Shown in pieces: positions 1 to 8,406 of a stretch of 53,464 bases of DNA. The translations under genes and the position numbers were made by a program. Source of the DNA: Streptomyces albidus (ex Kaewkla and Franco 2022) (lineage in GTDB: Bacteria > Actinomycetota > Actinomycetes > Streptomycetales > Streptomycetaceae); assembly GCF_013870515.1 (NCBI RefSeq), contig NZ_JACBXA010000014.1, positions 1-53,464 of the forward strand, in the 5' to 3' direction. The notes below the pieces were generated by a model that worked only from the letters and a program-made list of their open reading frames with translations, had not been told where the DNA came from and searched no databases. The first letter of the stretch is position 1, and each line of letters opens with the position of its first letter.

Positions 1-734
1 CCGTGGGCCGGTGTCCCCGTGTCGTCCAGCAGCCCGTGGATGGCGCTGCGCGGGGTGCCGGTGGCAGGGGTGTCCGTACGCGGGAACGGGTACGAACCGG
101 TGTCGTAGGGATCGCTCGAGCCGTACGGGTCGTCGACGCCGTAAGGGCTCCCCACTCCGTACGGGTCGTTCGAGCCGTATGCGGGGTCGCCGGCGCCCGG
201 TGCCTGACCGGCGCCGCCCTGGCCGCCGGCACCGCCGGGACCTGCCGGTCCGGCCTTGCCCTTGCGGGGGGCGAACCAGTCGCTCGTCTCCTGCTTGAAC
301 TCACCACCGACAGACGCATCTTCGGGCGAACCCGGCGAACCGGGCACACCAGCGGGGCCTGAGGGCCCGTTGGCGCCCATGGGGCGCGGCGCGCCTCCCG
401 TCTGCCCGTCGTCGGTGTGGATCGGCGTGGACGGCCCGGTTTCGGGCGTACCGACGCCGGTGTCGTCCTCGTTGACGGGCGTGCGCATCACGACGGGTGG
501 AATGGGCCGCGAGCCAGGGATGTTGATCCGGATGCGGGTGGTCAGGGTCGTCTCGGTCTTGCGGTCCGAGGGCTTTCCCTTCGCGGCCGCGTTCGGATCC
601 GAGCCCGCGCCCGACGCGCTTTCGGCGTCGGCGGAGTCCCCGGCGGCGCCGGGTCCGTACGGCTCGCTGCCAGGCGGGTACGAGCCGCCACGGCCCTGCG
701 GCCCGGAGGACGAACGGTCAGTTTCACGACTCAA
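1..734 (-). CDS. Gly/Pro-rich low-complexity protein, N-terminal part (runs off the left edge)
   Basis: About 244 N-terminal residues are visible and the C-terminus lies outside the window. The chain is hydrophilic and disordered-looking. It opens MSRETDRSSSG, has a short ordered patch (TTLTTRIRINIPGSRPIPP), then a collagen-like Gly/Pro stretch and a run of imperfect PYG(V/S)xDPYG repeats nearest the window edge. I chose the TTG at 734 because GGGAG lies 8 bases upstream. An in-frame ATG at 806 would add 24 residues but has no ribosome site. It is the last visible gene after mshB and the DUF6113-like gene on the same strand, 129 bp downstream. The function cannot be judged from this part. In Streptomyces such tails often precede a membrane anchor and an extracytoplasmic domain, which is inference only. 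Confidence 0.7.
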   Translation of the reverse strand, partial: MSRETDRSSSGPQGRGGSYPPGSEPYGPGAAGDSADAESASGAGSDPNAAAKGKPSDRKTETTLTTRIRINIPGSRPIPPVVMRTPVNEDDTGVGTPETGPSTPIHTDDGQTGGAPRPMGANGPSGPAGVPGSPGSPEDASVGGEFKQETSDWFAPRKGKAGPAGPGGAGGQGGAGQAPGAGDPAYGSNDPYGVGSPYGVDDPYGSSDPYDTGSYPFPRTDTPATGTPRSAIHGLLDDTGTPAH

Positions 735-863
735 AGCAGGTACTCCCGGTTGGGTTCGCCGCCCATCATGCTTGTCCAAGAGCGGCTCGCCGGCGCGCAC
801 CACCATACTTGGGGTCGCCGTCCCGGGACCCGATCCCACGGAATCGCCTGGACAACGGCCTCA

Positions 864-1322
864 TCAGCGGTACTTGTGCCCTGGCACTGGCGGTGCCGGC
901 AGCGCGATCGTGGCACACATCACAGCGGCGAGCATCCCGCCCAGGAGAAAGACATATGAACCAACCCCCGCCCCGAAGAGGAAGTCGCCCTCCGGACGGG
1001 ATGTCGTCAGCAGCACGACCGTGACCGCCCAGCCCACCCCGGGGGCCGCCGCTCCGACGCGCGTACGGCACAACTTGCCGCCGCCCCAGAAGAGTCCGAC
1101 GGCTCCGGCGAGGGCGAGCACGAGACCGCCGGGGAACCAGCCGCTCTGCATCAGCGATCCGGCCGTCCCGGCCACCGCGCCGAGCACGAGAAGGACGAAG
1201 TAGACACCCATGCGCGCGATACGCGCGGAGGGCACGGGCGCCGGCCAGTCAGGCAGCTGACGCCCTGCGCCCTTCCCGCCCTCGGCGGGGCCGTCCCGGC
1301 CCTCGTCCTTGCCGCTCTTCAT
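864..1322 (-). CDS. DUF6113-like small integral membrane protein
   Basis: A 152-aa protein with a charged, Gly-rich cytoplasmic N-terminus (about 35 residues) followed by three or four hydrophobic helices (about 38-55, 63-83, 95-110, 120-140). The start ATG overlaps the mshB stop as ATGA, and AGGAG sits 7 bases before it inside mshB, so it is translationally coupled to mshB. The pattern fits the actinobacterial DUF6113 family, which has no known reaction. Its coupling to mshB suggests co-expression with mycothiol synthesis but does not show a functional link. The family name is from memory of the motif pattern. Confidence 0.85.
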   Translation of the reverse strand: MKSGKDEGRDGPAEGGKGAGRQLPDWPAPVPSARIARMGVYFVLLVLGAVAGTAGSLMQSGWFPGGLVLALAGAVGLFWGGGKLCRTRVGAAAPGVGWAVTVVLLTTSRPEGDFLFGAGVGSYVFLLGGMLAAVMCATIALPAPPVPGHKYR

Positions 1323-2251
1323 ACGCCCACTCCTGCGAACAAGTCCTTTGCGATACCGCCGCCGTGATCTCCCGAGGGATGCGCGGAACGGTAGTACTCC
1401 GTGCTGAGCAACGGCTGGCCCAGGCCGTTGGAGAGCACGAACGAGTCCCCCACGACCGTGATCTGCGTCGCGTGCGCGCTCATGGCCCGCTTCTTCGCTT
1501 CCGCGTACGCACTGCCGTCGATCACGACGTCCACGGCCTCGTCGTCGTCCATCACTCCGGGTACGTCGGCGGGTTCGGCGACGGACGGGAAGGGGAAGTC
1601 CGTGCCGGGGTCGGCTGCCGCCGCCCTCAGCCGCGCGAATCCGCCCTCCAGGGCCGAGCGGGGAACGCAGTTCCAGTAGATCCGCGCCACCTCGTGCGGC
1701 TCGCCCGCTTCAGGTGCGCGCCCCGGGTCGGCCGCCAACTCGGCCGCCCGCATGGCCACGCGGTGCGCCTTGATGTGGTCGGGGTGCCCGTAGCCGCCGT
1801 CCGGGTCGTAGGTGACGAGCACCTGGGGGCGCACCTCCCGGATCACCGGGACCAGGTCCATGGCGGCTTCGTCCAGCGGCGTTCCCCAGAAGCTGCCGGG
1901 ACGCTCGTTCGTGGACAGGCCCATCATTCCGGAGTCCCGGTAGCGGCCCGGTGCGCCGAGGAAGCGGTGGTCCGTGACGCCCACCCGGCGCATGGCCTCG
2001 GCGAGTTCGTCCATGCGGTGCGCTCCGAGCGGAGTCGGCTCACCAGCCGGGGCGTCCTCGTCCTGCTCCTGCGGTGCCAGATGGGCGAGCTCCGGCGGGA
2101 TGACCTCGCCCTCCTCGCCCAGGGTGCAGGTCACCAGCGTGACGCGGGCCCCCTCGGCGGCGTACTTCGCCATGGTGGCGCCGTTGTTGATCGACTCGTC
2201 GTCCGGGTGCGCGTGCACCAGCATCAGACGGCGGCCGGGGGCTGTGCTCAT
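1319..2251 (-). CDS. mshB: MshB, mycothiol biosynthesis GlcNAc-Ins deacetylase
   Basis: A 310-aa zinc-dependent deacetylase of the PIG-L/LmbE fold. It removes the acetyl group from 1-D-myo-inosityl-2-acetamido-2-deoxy-alpha-D-glucopyranoside, the second step to mycothiol, the main low-molecular-weight thiol of actinomycetes. Visible motifs: the N-terminal AHPDDE (H15, D18 as metal ligands), a [13 protein letters not shown] segment typical of MshB, and [13 protein letters not shown] carrying the third zinc ligand. Length matches the family (about 300 aa). The start ATG has AGGG 7-8 bases upstream. It is first in a unit with the DUF6113-like gene (4-bp overlap). A related mycothiol S-conjugate amidase (Mca) is the main alternative; the overall pattern fits MshB better. 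Confidence 0.93.
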   Translation of the reverse strand: MSTAPGRRLMLVHAHPDDESINNGATMAKYAAEGARVTLVTCTLGEEGEVIPPELAHLAPQEQDEDAPAGEPTPLGAHRMDELAEAMRRVGVTDHRFLGAPGRYRDSGMMGLSTNERPGSFWGTPLDEAAMDLVPVIREVRPQVLVTYDPDGGYGHPDHIKAHRVAMRAAELAADPGRAPEAGEPHEVARIYWNCVPRSALEGGFARLRAAAADPGTDFPFPSVAEPADVPGVMDDDEAVDVVIDGSAYAEAKKRAMSAHATQITVVGDSFVLSNGLGQPLLSTEYYRSAHPSGDHGGGIAKDLFAGVGV

Positions 2252-2293
2252 CCCCCGACCCTACGGCTCCGCATCGCGCCGCCGGCCCAGAGG

Positions 2294-2488
2294 TCAGAAC
2301 TTGATGTCGCCGAGCATTCCGGCCACGTTCGTGGTCAGCTCGTTGATGGTCGGCGCCACGGACGAGCTCGCCAGGTAGAAGCCCAACAGCACACAGACCA
2401 CCGCGTGTCCGGCTTTGAGCCCGGACTTCTTCACGAGCAGCACGACGATGATCAAGAACAGCACGACCGCCGAAATCGAGAGTGCCAC
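2294..2488 (-). CDS. Small two-helix membrane protein
   Basis: A 64-aa protein with an N-terminal hydrophobic helix (residues 3-19), a short basic loop (KKSGLKAGH) and a second hydrophobic segment (about 28-44), then a polar tail ending GDIKF. The GC-rich coding pattern and clean start (ATG 2488 with GGAGG about 6-10 bases upstream) support a real gene. It ends 42 bp upstream of mshB on the same strand and could be the first gene of that unit. I do not recognise a function. The two-helix, holin-like size is also common in conserved Streptomyces small membrane proteins. Confidence 0.75.
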   Translation of the reverse strand: MALSISAVVLFLIIVVLLVKKSGLKAGHAVVCVLLGFYLASSSVAPTINELTTNVAGMLGDIKF

Positions 2489-2693
2489 GACGGTTCACCT
2501 CCAACTACGCGCGGTCGGCAACGGATCCGGGCAGCATGAGCCCATGGCACGAGCGGGACACCGGCTTCATACCCGGCTCCCGCCTCGTGCAATGGATCAT
2601 AACTATCCGTCAGATGGCATGGGCCGGGTGCACGGGTGCAGAGGAGGGGCGCATATTCGGTTCCGGCCACCGCACGGAGCCCCCACCAGGGCC

Positions 2694-2699
2694 TACGCT
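2694..2699 (+). promoter_or_regulatory. Candidate -10 box (TACGCT) for leaderless S9 peptidase mRNA
   Basis: TACGCT ends 7 nt before the ATG at 2707 and no Shine-Dalgarno precedes that ATG. This geometry puts the transcription start at or next to the start codon. No clear -35 is seen, so support is moderate. Confidence 0.35.
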
Positions 2700-2706
2700 C
2701 TGCCAC

Positions 2707-4932
2707 ATGGCGACCACTTTCCCCCGGCAGTACGCACGCACCCAGCGGTTCTCCCTCGGCGCTCCGCGCGCGTTCACCGTCTCTCCGGACGGTCGACGCG
2801 TCGTCTTCCTGCGCTCCCTGGAGGGCACTGACCGGGCGAATCTCCTCTGGGTCCGCGAGCCCGACGGCCAACGCGAATACGTCGCCGCCGACCCGGCCCG
2901 CCTCCTGGAGGGCGCAGCGGAGGAGCTCTCGCCCGAGGAGCGCGCCCGCCGTGAACGCAGCCGCGAGGGATCAGCCGGCATCGTCGGATATGCCACCGAC
3001 AAGGCGGTCGATCTCGCCGCGTTCGCGCTGTCGGGACGCCTCTTCACCACCGATCTCCGCACCGGCACGGCTCGCGAACTCAGCACGCCCACACCGGTCG
3101 TCGACCCGCGTCCCTCTCCGGACGGTCGGCACATCGCCTACGTGTGCGACGGCACCCTGCGCGTCATCGGCGCAGACGGCACGGGCGACCGTGTGCTCGC
3201 CGCTCCCGAAGCAGAGGGCGTCACCTACGGATTGGCCGAATTCATCGCCGCCGAGGAGATGCAGCGCAGCCGCGGTTTCTGGTGGTCCCCCGACAGCGAC
3301 CGGCTGCTCGTCGCCCGTGCCGACGAGACGCCCGTGCAGCGGTGGTGGATCGCGGACCCGGCGCACCCGGACCAGGCACCCTCCGACGTGGCCTATCCCG
3401 CGGCCGGTACGCCCAACGCCGAGGTCACGCTCCACCTGCTGAGCGTCGACGGTGAGGAGCGCCGCCGGATCGAGTGGGACAGCACGTCCCACCCCTACCT
3501 CGCCCGCGTCCACTGGTCCTCGGGCGGTCCGCCGCTGCTGCTCGTACAGTCGCGGGACCAGCGCGAACAGCTCCACCTCGGCGTCGACCCGGGCGCAGGC
3601 ACCACGACCACGCTCCACGCCGAACTGGACCCGGACTGGCTGGAGTTGTTCAGCGGCGTGCCGGCCTGGACGGCGGACGGCCGGCTCGTGCGCATCGACG
3701 ACTCCACCGGGGCGCGGCTGCTGATGGTGGGCGATCAGGCGTTCTCCACGGCGGCCCTGCACGTGCGGTCCGTGCTCGACGTCAGCGCCGACGGGATCCT
3801 CTTCTCCGCCTCCCCGGGTGCCGGATCCACGCAGGGCGTCGTTGCCGCGTCCCACGGCACCTCAGGGGCGGCCGGCAGGGGCGTCGGCGACATCGGCGTC
3901 CATCTCGCGCGCTTCGCAACGGACGGCTCCTGTGCGGGTGTCGAGCGCCTGGCCGACGCGGACGACGACGGGACGGCCCATGTGGCCGGAGCGGTGCGCG
4001 GCGGCGACACTCTCGTGCTGTCCACGGCCTCGCTCGCTCAGCCGGGCGCACGGGTGCGCATCCTCCGTCTCGCAGGTGACGCGAGGTCCGGCCCCGACGG
4101 CGGGCTCCAGCCCGTCGACGCCGTGCCCTCGCACGCCGAACGACCCGGGATCGGCACCTCCCCGCTCCTGGTGCGCGCGGGCAAGCGCGAGATCCCGGCC
4201 GCCGTCGTGCTGCCCGACGGCTACCGGGACGGCGACGGACCGCTGCCGGTGCTGATGGACCCATACGGCGGTCCGCACGGCCAGTGCGTCCTGGCCGCGC
4301 ACAACGCCTATCTGACGTCGCAGTGGTTCGCGAACCAGGGCTTCGCCGTGGTGGTCGCGGACGGCCGCGGCACTCCCGGGCACTCACCCGCCTGGGAGAA
4401 GTCGGTCTCCCGGGACATCGCCGACGTCACCCTCGACGACCAGGTCGAGGCGCTGCAGGCCCTGGCGGCGAGCCACCCCCTGGACCTCGGCCGTGTCGGC
4501 ATCCGCGGCTGGTCGTACGGGGGTTACCTCGCCGCGATGGCCGTGCTGCGCCGTCCCGACGTGTTCCACACCGCCGTCGCCGGCGCTCCCGTCACGGACT
4601 GGCGGCTCTACGACACCCACTACAGCGAGCGCTACTGCGGCACGCCGCAGGACGACCCCGAGGTCTACGCGCGCTCGTCCCTTGTCACCGACGAGGGCCT
4701 GTCGGGCGCCGCCGAACAGCACCGTCCGATGATGCTGATCCACGGGCTCGCGGACGACAACGTCGTGGTGGCGCACACCCTCCGGCTCTCCTCCGCCCTG
4801 CTCGCGGCGGGCCGCCCTCACGAGATGCTGCCGCTGTCCGGCGTCACGCACATGACGCCGCAGGAGCAGATCGCGGAGAACCTGCTGCTGCTCCAAGTGG
4901 CCTTTTTGAAGCGCACGTTGGGCATGTCCTAG
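2707..4932 (+). CDS. S9 family (prolyl oligopeptidase/DPP-IV type) serine peptidase
   Basis: A 741-aa soluble serine peptidase that would release dipeptides or cleave prolyl bonds in short peptides. The N-terminal two-thirds is a DPP-IV-type beta-propeller (repeated SPDG/SPDS blade motifs; AEFIAAEEM resembles the substrate-binding Glu motif). The C-terminal alpha/beta hydrolase has the nucleophile in GWSYGGY (S603), the acid in HGLADDN (D683) and the base in GVTHM (H715), so the triad is intact. No signal peptide is seen, so it is probably cytoplasmic. I chose ATG 2707 over an in-frame ATG at 2482: the added 75 residues look non-coding, and a -10-like hexamer lies 7 nt before 2707. It converges on the peptide importer at 5098, which fits hydrolysis of imported peptides. 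Confidence 0.93.
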   Translation: MATTFPRQYARTQRFSLGAPRAFTVSPDGRRVVFLRSLEGTDRANLLWVREPDGQREYVAADPARLLEGAAEELSPEERARRERSREGSAGIVGYATDKAVDLAAFALSGRLFTTDLRTGTARELSTPTPVVDPRPSPDGRHIAYVCDGTLRVIGADGTGDRVLAAPEAEGVTYGLAEFIAAEEMQRSRGFWWSPDSDRLLVARADETPVQRWWIADPAHPDQAPSDVAYPAAGTPNAEVTLHLLSVDGEERRRIEWDSTSHPYLARVHWSSGGPPLLLVQSRDQREQLHLGVDPGAGTTTTLHAELDPDWLELFSGVPAWTADGRLVRIDDSTGARLLMVGDQAFSTAALHVRSVLDVSADGILFSASPGAGSTQGVVAASHGTSGAAGRGVGDIGVHLARFATDGSCAGVERLADADDDGTAHVAGAVRGGDTLVLSTASLAQPGARVRILRLAGDARSGPDGGLQPVDAVPSHAERPGIGTSPLLVRAGKREIPAAVVLPDGYRDGDGPLPVLMDPYGGPHGQCVLAAHNAYLTSQWFANQGFAVVVADGRGTPGHSPAWEKSVSRDIADVTLDDQVEALQALAASHPLDLGRVGIRGWSYGGYLAAMAVLRRPDVFHTAVAGAPVTDWRLYDTHYSERYCGTPQDDPEVYARSSLVTDEGLSGAAEQHRPMMLIHGLADDNVVVAHTLRLSSALLAAGRPHEMLPLSGVTHMTPQEQIAENLLLLQVAFLKRTLGMS

Positions 4933-5016
4933 GGAGTGTCCGCAGCGTCGGGGGGGGCCGGCGGCACTGCCCGCCGCTCGCGCGTCCACGCCGCGAAAGG
5001 GCGCCGTACAACGCGG

Positions 5017-5053
5017 AGGGGCGCCGCCGCGAACTGCTCGCGGCGGCGCCCCT
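5017..5053. terminator. Perfect 15-bp hairpin between convergent peptidase and oppF-like genes
   Basis: The arms (5017-5031 and 5039-5053, starting AGGGGCGCC) are perfectly complementary with a 7-nt loop. It lies between two converging genes and likely ends transcription from both sides. There is no U-tract, as is usual in Streptomyces. Confidence 0.75.
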
Positions 5054-5097
5054 GAGGCTGCTGAGAGGGCCGTCACACCCCTTCCAGCTCTCCCGTT

Positions 5098-6204
5098 CTA
5101 GCTCTCCATCGCCTTGAGGGCCTTGTCGAGGACGATGTCCTCTTCGCGGGCCGTCGTCGAGCCCTCCTCGGGGAAGTGGCACGCGGTGAGGTGGCCCGCC
5201 GTGTTCCCCGAGATCTGGACCAGCGGCGGTTCCTCCGTGGCGCACTTGTCCTGCGCCTTCCAGCAGCGCGTACGGAAGCGGCAGCCGGAAGGCGGGTTGA
5301 TCGGGGAGGGCACGTCACCGGCGAGGCGGATGCGCTCGCGGTCGTCGCTCTCTCCGTCGTTCAGCTTGGCCTCCGGCACGGCCGACAGCAGCGCGTGCGT
5401 GTACGGGTGGCGAGGACGCTGGTAGATCGAGTCGCGGTCGCCGACCTCGACTATCTTCCCCAGGTACATCACCGCGAGGCGCTGCGAGAAGTGCCGCACG
5501 ATGGCGAGGTCGTGCGCGATGAAGACGAAGGCGATGCCCATGTCGCGCTGCACCTGCTGGAGCAGGTTGACGACCTGCGCCTGGATGGAGACGTCCAGCG
5601 CCGAGACCGGCTCGTCCGCGACGATCAGCTTCGGCTCCAGGGCGAGCGCGCGGGCGACACCGATGCGCTGCCGCTGACCGCCCGAGAACTCGTGCGGGAA
5701 GCGGTTGTAGTGCTCCGGGTTGAGACCGACGGTCTCCAGCATCTCCTGGATGCGCTTCTCGCGGCCGCCGGGCGGGTTGATGCCGTTGACCTCCATCGGC
5801 CCGCCGATGATGGAACCGACGGTCTGCCGCGGGTTCAGCGACGAGTACGGGTCCTGGAAGATCATCTGGATCTCGGAGCGTACGGGCGCCATCTGCTTGC
5901 GGTTGGCGTGCGAGATGTCCCGCCCCCGGTAGGAGATCTTCCCCCTCGTGGGCTCCAGGAGCCGCGTCAGCAGCCGCCCCGTCGTGGACTTGCCGCAGCC
6001 CGACTCGCCGACGAGGCCGAAGCTCTCGCCCGGCATCACGCTCAGGTCGATCCCGTCGACAGCCTGGACCGCGCCCACCTGCCGCTTGAAGGGGAACCCG
6101 CCCATGATCGGGAAGTGCTTCGTCAGACCCTCGACCTTGAGCAGGGGTTCGCCCGAACCCGGCACTGCGTCCTTCGGCTTGGTCAGGGTGAGTTCTTCGC
6201 TCAT
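5098..6204 (-). CDS. Oligopeptide ABC transporter ATP-binding protein (OppF/DppF type), operon 1
   Basis: A 368-aa ATPase energising peptide import, pairing with the D-type ATPase encoded just upstream. Walker [10 protein letters not shown] (66-74), signature SGGQRQR (174-180) and Walker B LIVADE (193-198) are intact. The C-terminal oligopeptide-family extension carries a Cys cluster ([15 protein letters not shown]). The ATG at 6210 lies one base after AGGGAG, too close to be used, while the ATG at 6204 has a 7-base spacing, so I use 6204. Its ribosome site overlaps the stop codon of the D-type gene, implying translational coupling. It is last in the operon and ends at the shared hairpin. Confidence 0.93.
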   Translation of the reverse strand: MSEELTLTKPKDAVPGSGEPLLKVEGLTKHFPIMGGFPFKRQVGAVQAVDGIDLSVMPGESFGLVGESGCGKSTTGRLLTRLLEPTRGKISYRGRDISHANRKQMAPVRSEIQMIFQDPYSSLNPRQTVGSIIGGPMEVNGINPPGGREKRIQEMLETVGLNPEHYNRFPHEFSGGQRQRIGVARALALEPKLIVADEPVSALDVSIQAQVVNLLQQVQRDMGIAFVFIAHDLAIVRHFSQRLAVMYLGKIVEVGDRDSIYQRPRHPYTHALLSAVPEAKLNDGESDDRERIRLAGDVPSPINPPSGCRFRTRCWKAQDKCATEEPPLVQISGNTAGHLTACHFPEEGSTTAREEDIVLDKALKAMES

Positions 6205-6215
6205 TGTCATTCTCC

Positions 6216-7289
6216 CTAGCCCAGCCGGGGTTTGATCTGCTCGATGAAGAAGGTCTGCTTCTGCTCAGCCGTGAGGTGGCAGGCGGCGCCACGTCCGGCG
6301 GGGAGCATCGGCCGGTCGCCGCTGCACGACTTGCCGCCGGCCACCTGGTCCACGTAGTCGCAGCGCGGGTGGAACGGGCAGCCGGGCGGCGGTGCGAGAA
6401 GGCTCGGAGGGGTGCCCTTGATCGGGACGAGCTCCTCGTTCACGTCGCTGGAGAGCCGCGGCATGGACGTCAACAGGCCCCAGGCGTAGGGGTGTTGCGG
6501 CGACCGCAGCACTTCCTCCACCGAGCCGCGCTCGACCGCGCGGCCGCCGTACATCACGAGGATGTCGTCGGCAACGTTGGCGATCACGCCCAGGTCGTGG
6601 GTGATGAAGATGATCGCCGAACCGAACTCCTGCTGGAGGTCCTTGAGCAGGTCGAGGATCTGCGCCTGCACGGTCACGTCCAGCGCGGTCGTCGGCTCGT
6701 CCGCGATGAGCAGGTCCGGGTTGCACACCAGCGCCATCGCGATCATGGCGCGCTGCCGCATGCCGCCGCTGAACTGGTGCGGGTAGTCGTTCACGCGCAG
6801 CTTGGCGTTGGGGATGCCGACCTTGTCCAGCATCTCGATCGCCCGCAGGTGCGCGTCACGCTTGGAGGCGCCCGTGTGCTTGCGGTACGGCTCGGAGATC
6901 TGGCGGCCCACCGTGTAGTACGGCGAGAGCGCCGTCAGCGGGTCCTGGAAGATCATCGCCATCTTGTTGCCGCGCAGCGACTCCAGGGTCTTCTCCCGGG
7001 CGCCGGTCAGCTCCTGGCCGTCCAGGAGGATCTGACCGGAGACGTCGGTCTTCTTCGGGTTGTGCAGCCCGAGGATCGACAGGTTGGTCACCGACTTGCC
7101 GGAGCCGGACTCACCGACGATGCCGAGGGTGCTCCCCCGCTCCAGGTCGAAGGAGAGGCCGTCGACGGCCTTGACGGTGCCGCCCTCGGTGTCGAAGTGC
7201 ACATACAGGTCGCGTACGGACAGGAACGCGCCCGAGGCGCCCGCATCGCGCGGAGCCGGGACGTCCGCTTCCTTGGTCAGGGTGGTCAC
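6216..7289 (-). CDS. Oligopeptide ABC transporter ATP-binding protein (OppD/DppD type), operon 1
   Basis: A 357-aa ATPase with Walker A GESGSGKS (59-66), signature SGGMRQR (174-180), Walker B LLIADE (193-198) and the C-terminal peptide-transporter extension with CPFHPRCD. It starts with GTG, preceded by TAGGAG in which the TAG is the stop of the upstream permease, so it is coupled to it. It forms the ATPase heterodimer with the F-type subunit that follows. D- versus F-type is assigned from the SGGMRQR signature and the Cys pattern, a convention of the family. Confidence 0.93.
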   Translation of the reverse strand: MTTLTKEADVPAPRDAGASGAFLSVRDLYVHFDTEGGTVKAVDGLSFDLERGSTLGIVGESGSGKSVTNLSILGLHNPKKTDVSGQILLDGQELTGAREKTLESLRGNKMAMIFQDPLTALSPYYTVGRQISEPYRKHTGASKRDAHLRAIEMLDKVGIPNAKLRVNDYPHQFSGGMRQRAMIAMALVCNPDLLIADEPTTALDVTVQAQILDLLKDLQQEFGSAIIFITHDLGVIANVADDILVMYGGRAVERGSVEEVLRSPQHPYAWGLLTSMPRLSSDVNEELVPIKGTPPSLLAPPPGCPFHPRCDYVDQVAGGKSCSGDRPMLPAGRGAACHLTAEQKQTFFIEQIKPRLG

Positions 7290-7299
7290 AGCGGTACTC

Positions 7300-8277
7300 C
7301 TAGGCCAGCCGCACGCGCGGGTCGATGAACGCGTAGGCGGCGTCCACGAGGACGTTGAACAGGACGATGAAGGTCGCCGAGAAGAGCATCACGCCCATCA
7401 CCATGGGCAGGTCGGTCTTCTGCACGGATTCGACCGCGAGCTTGCCGAGGCCCGGCAGCGAGAACGTCCACTCGGTGATCATCGCGCCGCCGAGCAGCGA
7501 GCCGAGGTCCACACCGAAGATGGTGACGATCGGAATGAGCGAGCCGCGCCACGCGTAGCGGAAGAAGACGAACTTCCCCGACATGCCCTTGGCTCTCGCC
7601 GTACGGACATGGTCCTCCGCGAGCTGCTCGATCATCGAGGACCGCGCGAGACGTGTGTAGTTCGCGGTGAAGATGATCTGGATGACGAGCCACGGGATGA
7701 GCAGGCCCATGAACCAGGCCGCCGGATCCTCCGACAGTGGCACGTACTTGGGCTGATCGAGAAGTCCCAGATTGAACACGAACAGTGCCATCACCAGCGG
7801 CCCGACGAAGTAGATCTGCATCGAGCTGAGCACGAGGGAGGCGGTGCTGAAGACCTTGTCCGCCAGGGTGCCGCGCTTCCAGGCGGCGATCATGCCGGCG
7901 CCGAGACCGATGAAGAGGAAGACGACGGCTCCGCCGATGGACAGCGAGACGGTGGTCGGGAAGCGGTCCAGGATGGTGTCCCAGACGGGGTCCGAGTTGG
8001 CGAAGGAGTAGCCGAAGCACGGGGCCGGGCAGGCTCCTTGCGCGAAGTCCCGGCCGGTCACGATGCCCGACATGAACTCCCAGTACTGCACCGGGATGGG
8101 CTTGTCGATGCCCATGTTCTTTCGGATGACTTCCAGCGCGTCCGGTGTGCAGTTCTTACCGCAGGCGAGCATCGCCGGGTCTCGCGGTACCGCGTAGAAG
8201 AGGAAGAAAGTGACCGCGCTGATGACCAGCAGGATCACGATCGCGCCGGCCAGCCGGCGGCTGAAGAAACGTAGCAT
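7300..8277 (-). CDS. Oligopeptide ABC transporter permease (OppB/DppB type), operon 1
   Basis: A 325-aa inner-membrane permease with an N-terminal helix (residues 10-30), a large extracytoplasmic loop containing cysteines (AMLACGKNCTPDAL and CPAPCFGY), then five more helices. The cytoplasmic EAA-type loop (VRTARAKGMSGKFVFFRYAWRGSLIP) contacts the ATPases, and the chain ends YAFIDPRVRLA, typical of B-type subunits. The loop cysteines could form disulphides outside the cell. It is separated from the upstream SBP gene by 129 bp holding a perfect 22-bp inverted repeat, the only large gap in the operon. Confidence 0.93.
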   Translation of the reverse strand: MLRFFSRRLAGAIVILLVISAVTFFLFYAVPRDPAMLACGKNCTPDALEVIRKNMGIDKPIPVQYWEFMSGIVTGRDFAQGACPAPCFGYSFANSDPVWDTILDRFPTTVSLSIGGAVVFLFIGLGAGMIAAWKRGTLADKVFSTASLVLSSMQIYFVGPLVMALFVFNLGLLDQPKYVPLSEDPAAWFMGLLIPWLVIQIIFTANYTRLARSSMIEQLAEDHVRTARAKGMSGKFVFFRYAWRGSLIPIVTIFGVDLGSLLGGAMITEWTFSLPGLGKLAVESVQKTDLPMVMGVMLFSATFIVLFNVLVDAAYAFIDPRVRLA

Positions 8278-8330
8278 GACGGAACGCAGCTCTCGTGGGC
8301 AGCGGATTCGTGGGTGGGGGATACGGACCG

Positions 8331-8375
8331 GTGGTGCCCGCCCCCTGGGGGGTCCCCCCAGGGGGCGGGCACCAC
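8331..8375. repeat. Perfect 22-bp inverted repeat between SBP and permease genes
   Basis: Arms 8331-8352 and 8354-8375 are exact reverse complements around a single T, with core GCCCGCCCCCTGGGG. In the minus-strand mRNA this is a very stable hairpin just after the SBP stop and before the permease. It likely acts as a partial terminator or a 3' stabiliser, letting the SBP be made in excess over the membrane parts. Confidence 0.8.
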
Positions 8376-8406
8376 GTGGCCTCGTGCAACGGCGCTGAGA
8401 GCGCTG

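Noticed and set aside
2482..2706. Upstream ATG for the S9 peptidase
   Set aside because: It would overlap the divergent small-gene start and add 75 residues without fold; the -10-like box 7 nt before 2707 favours the later start.
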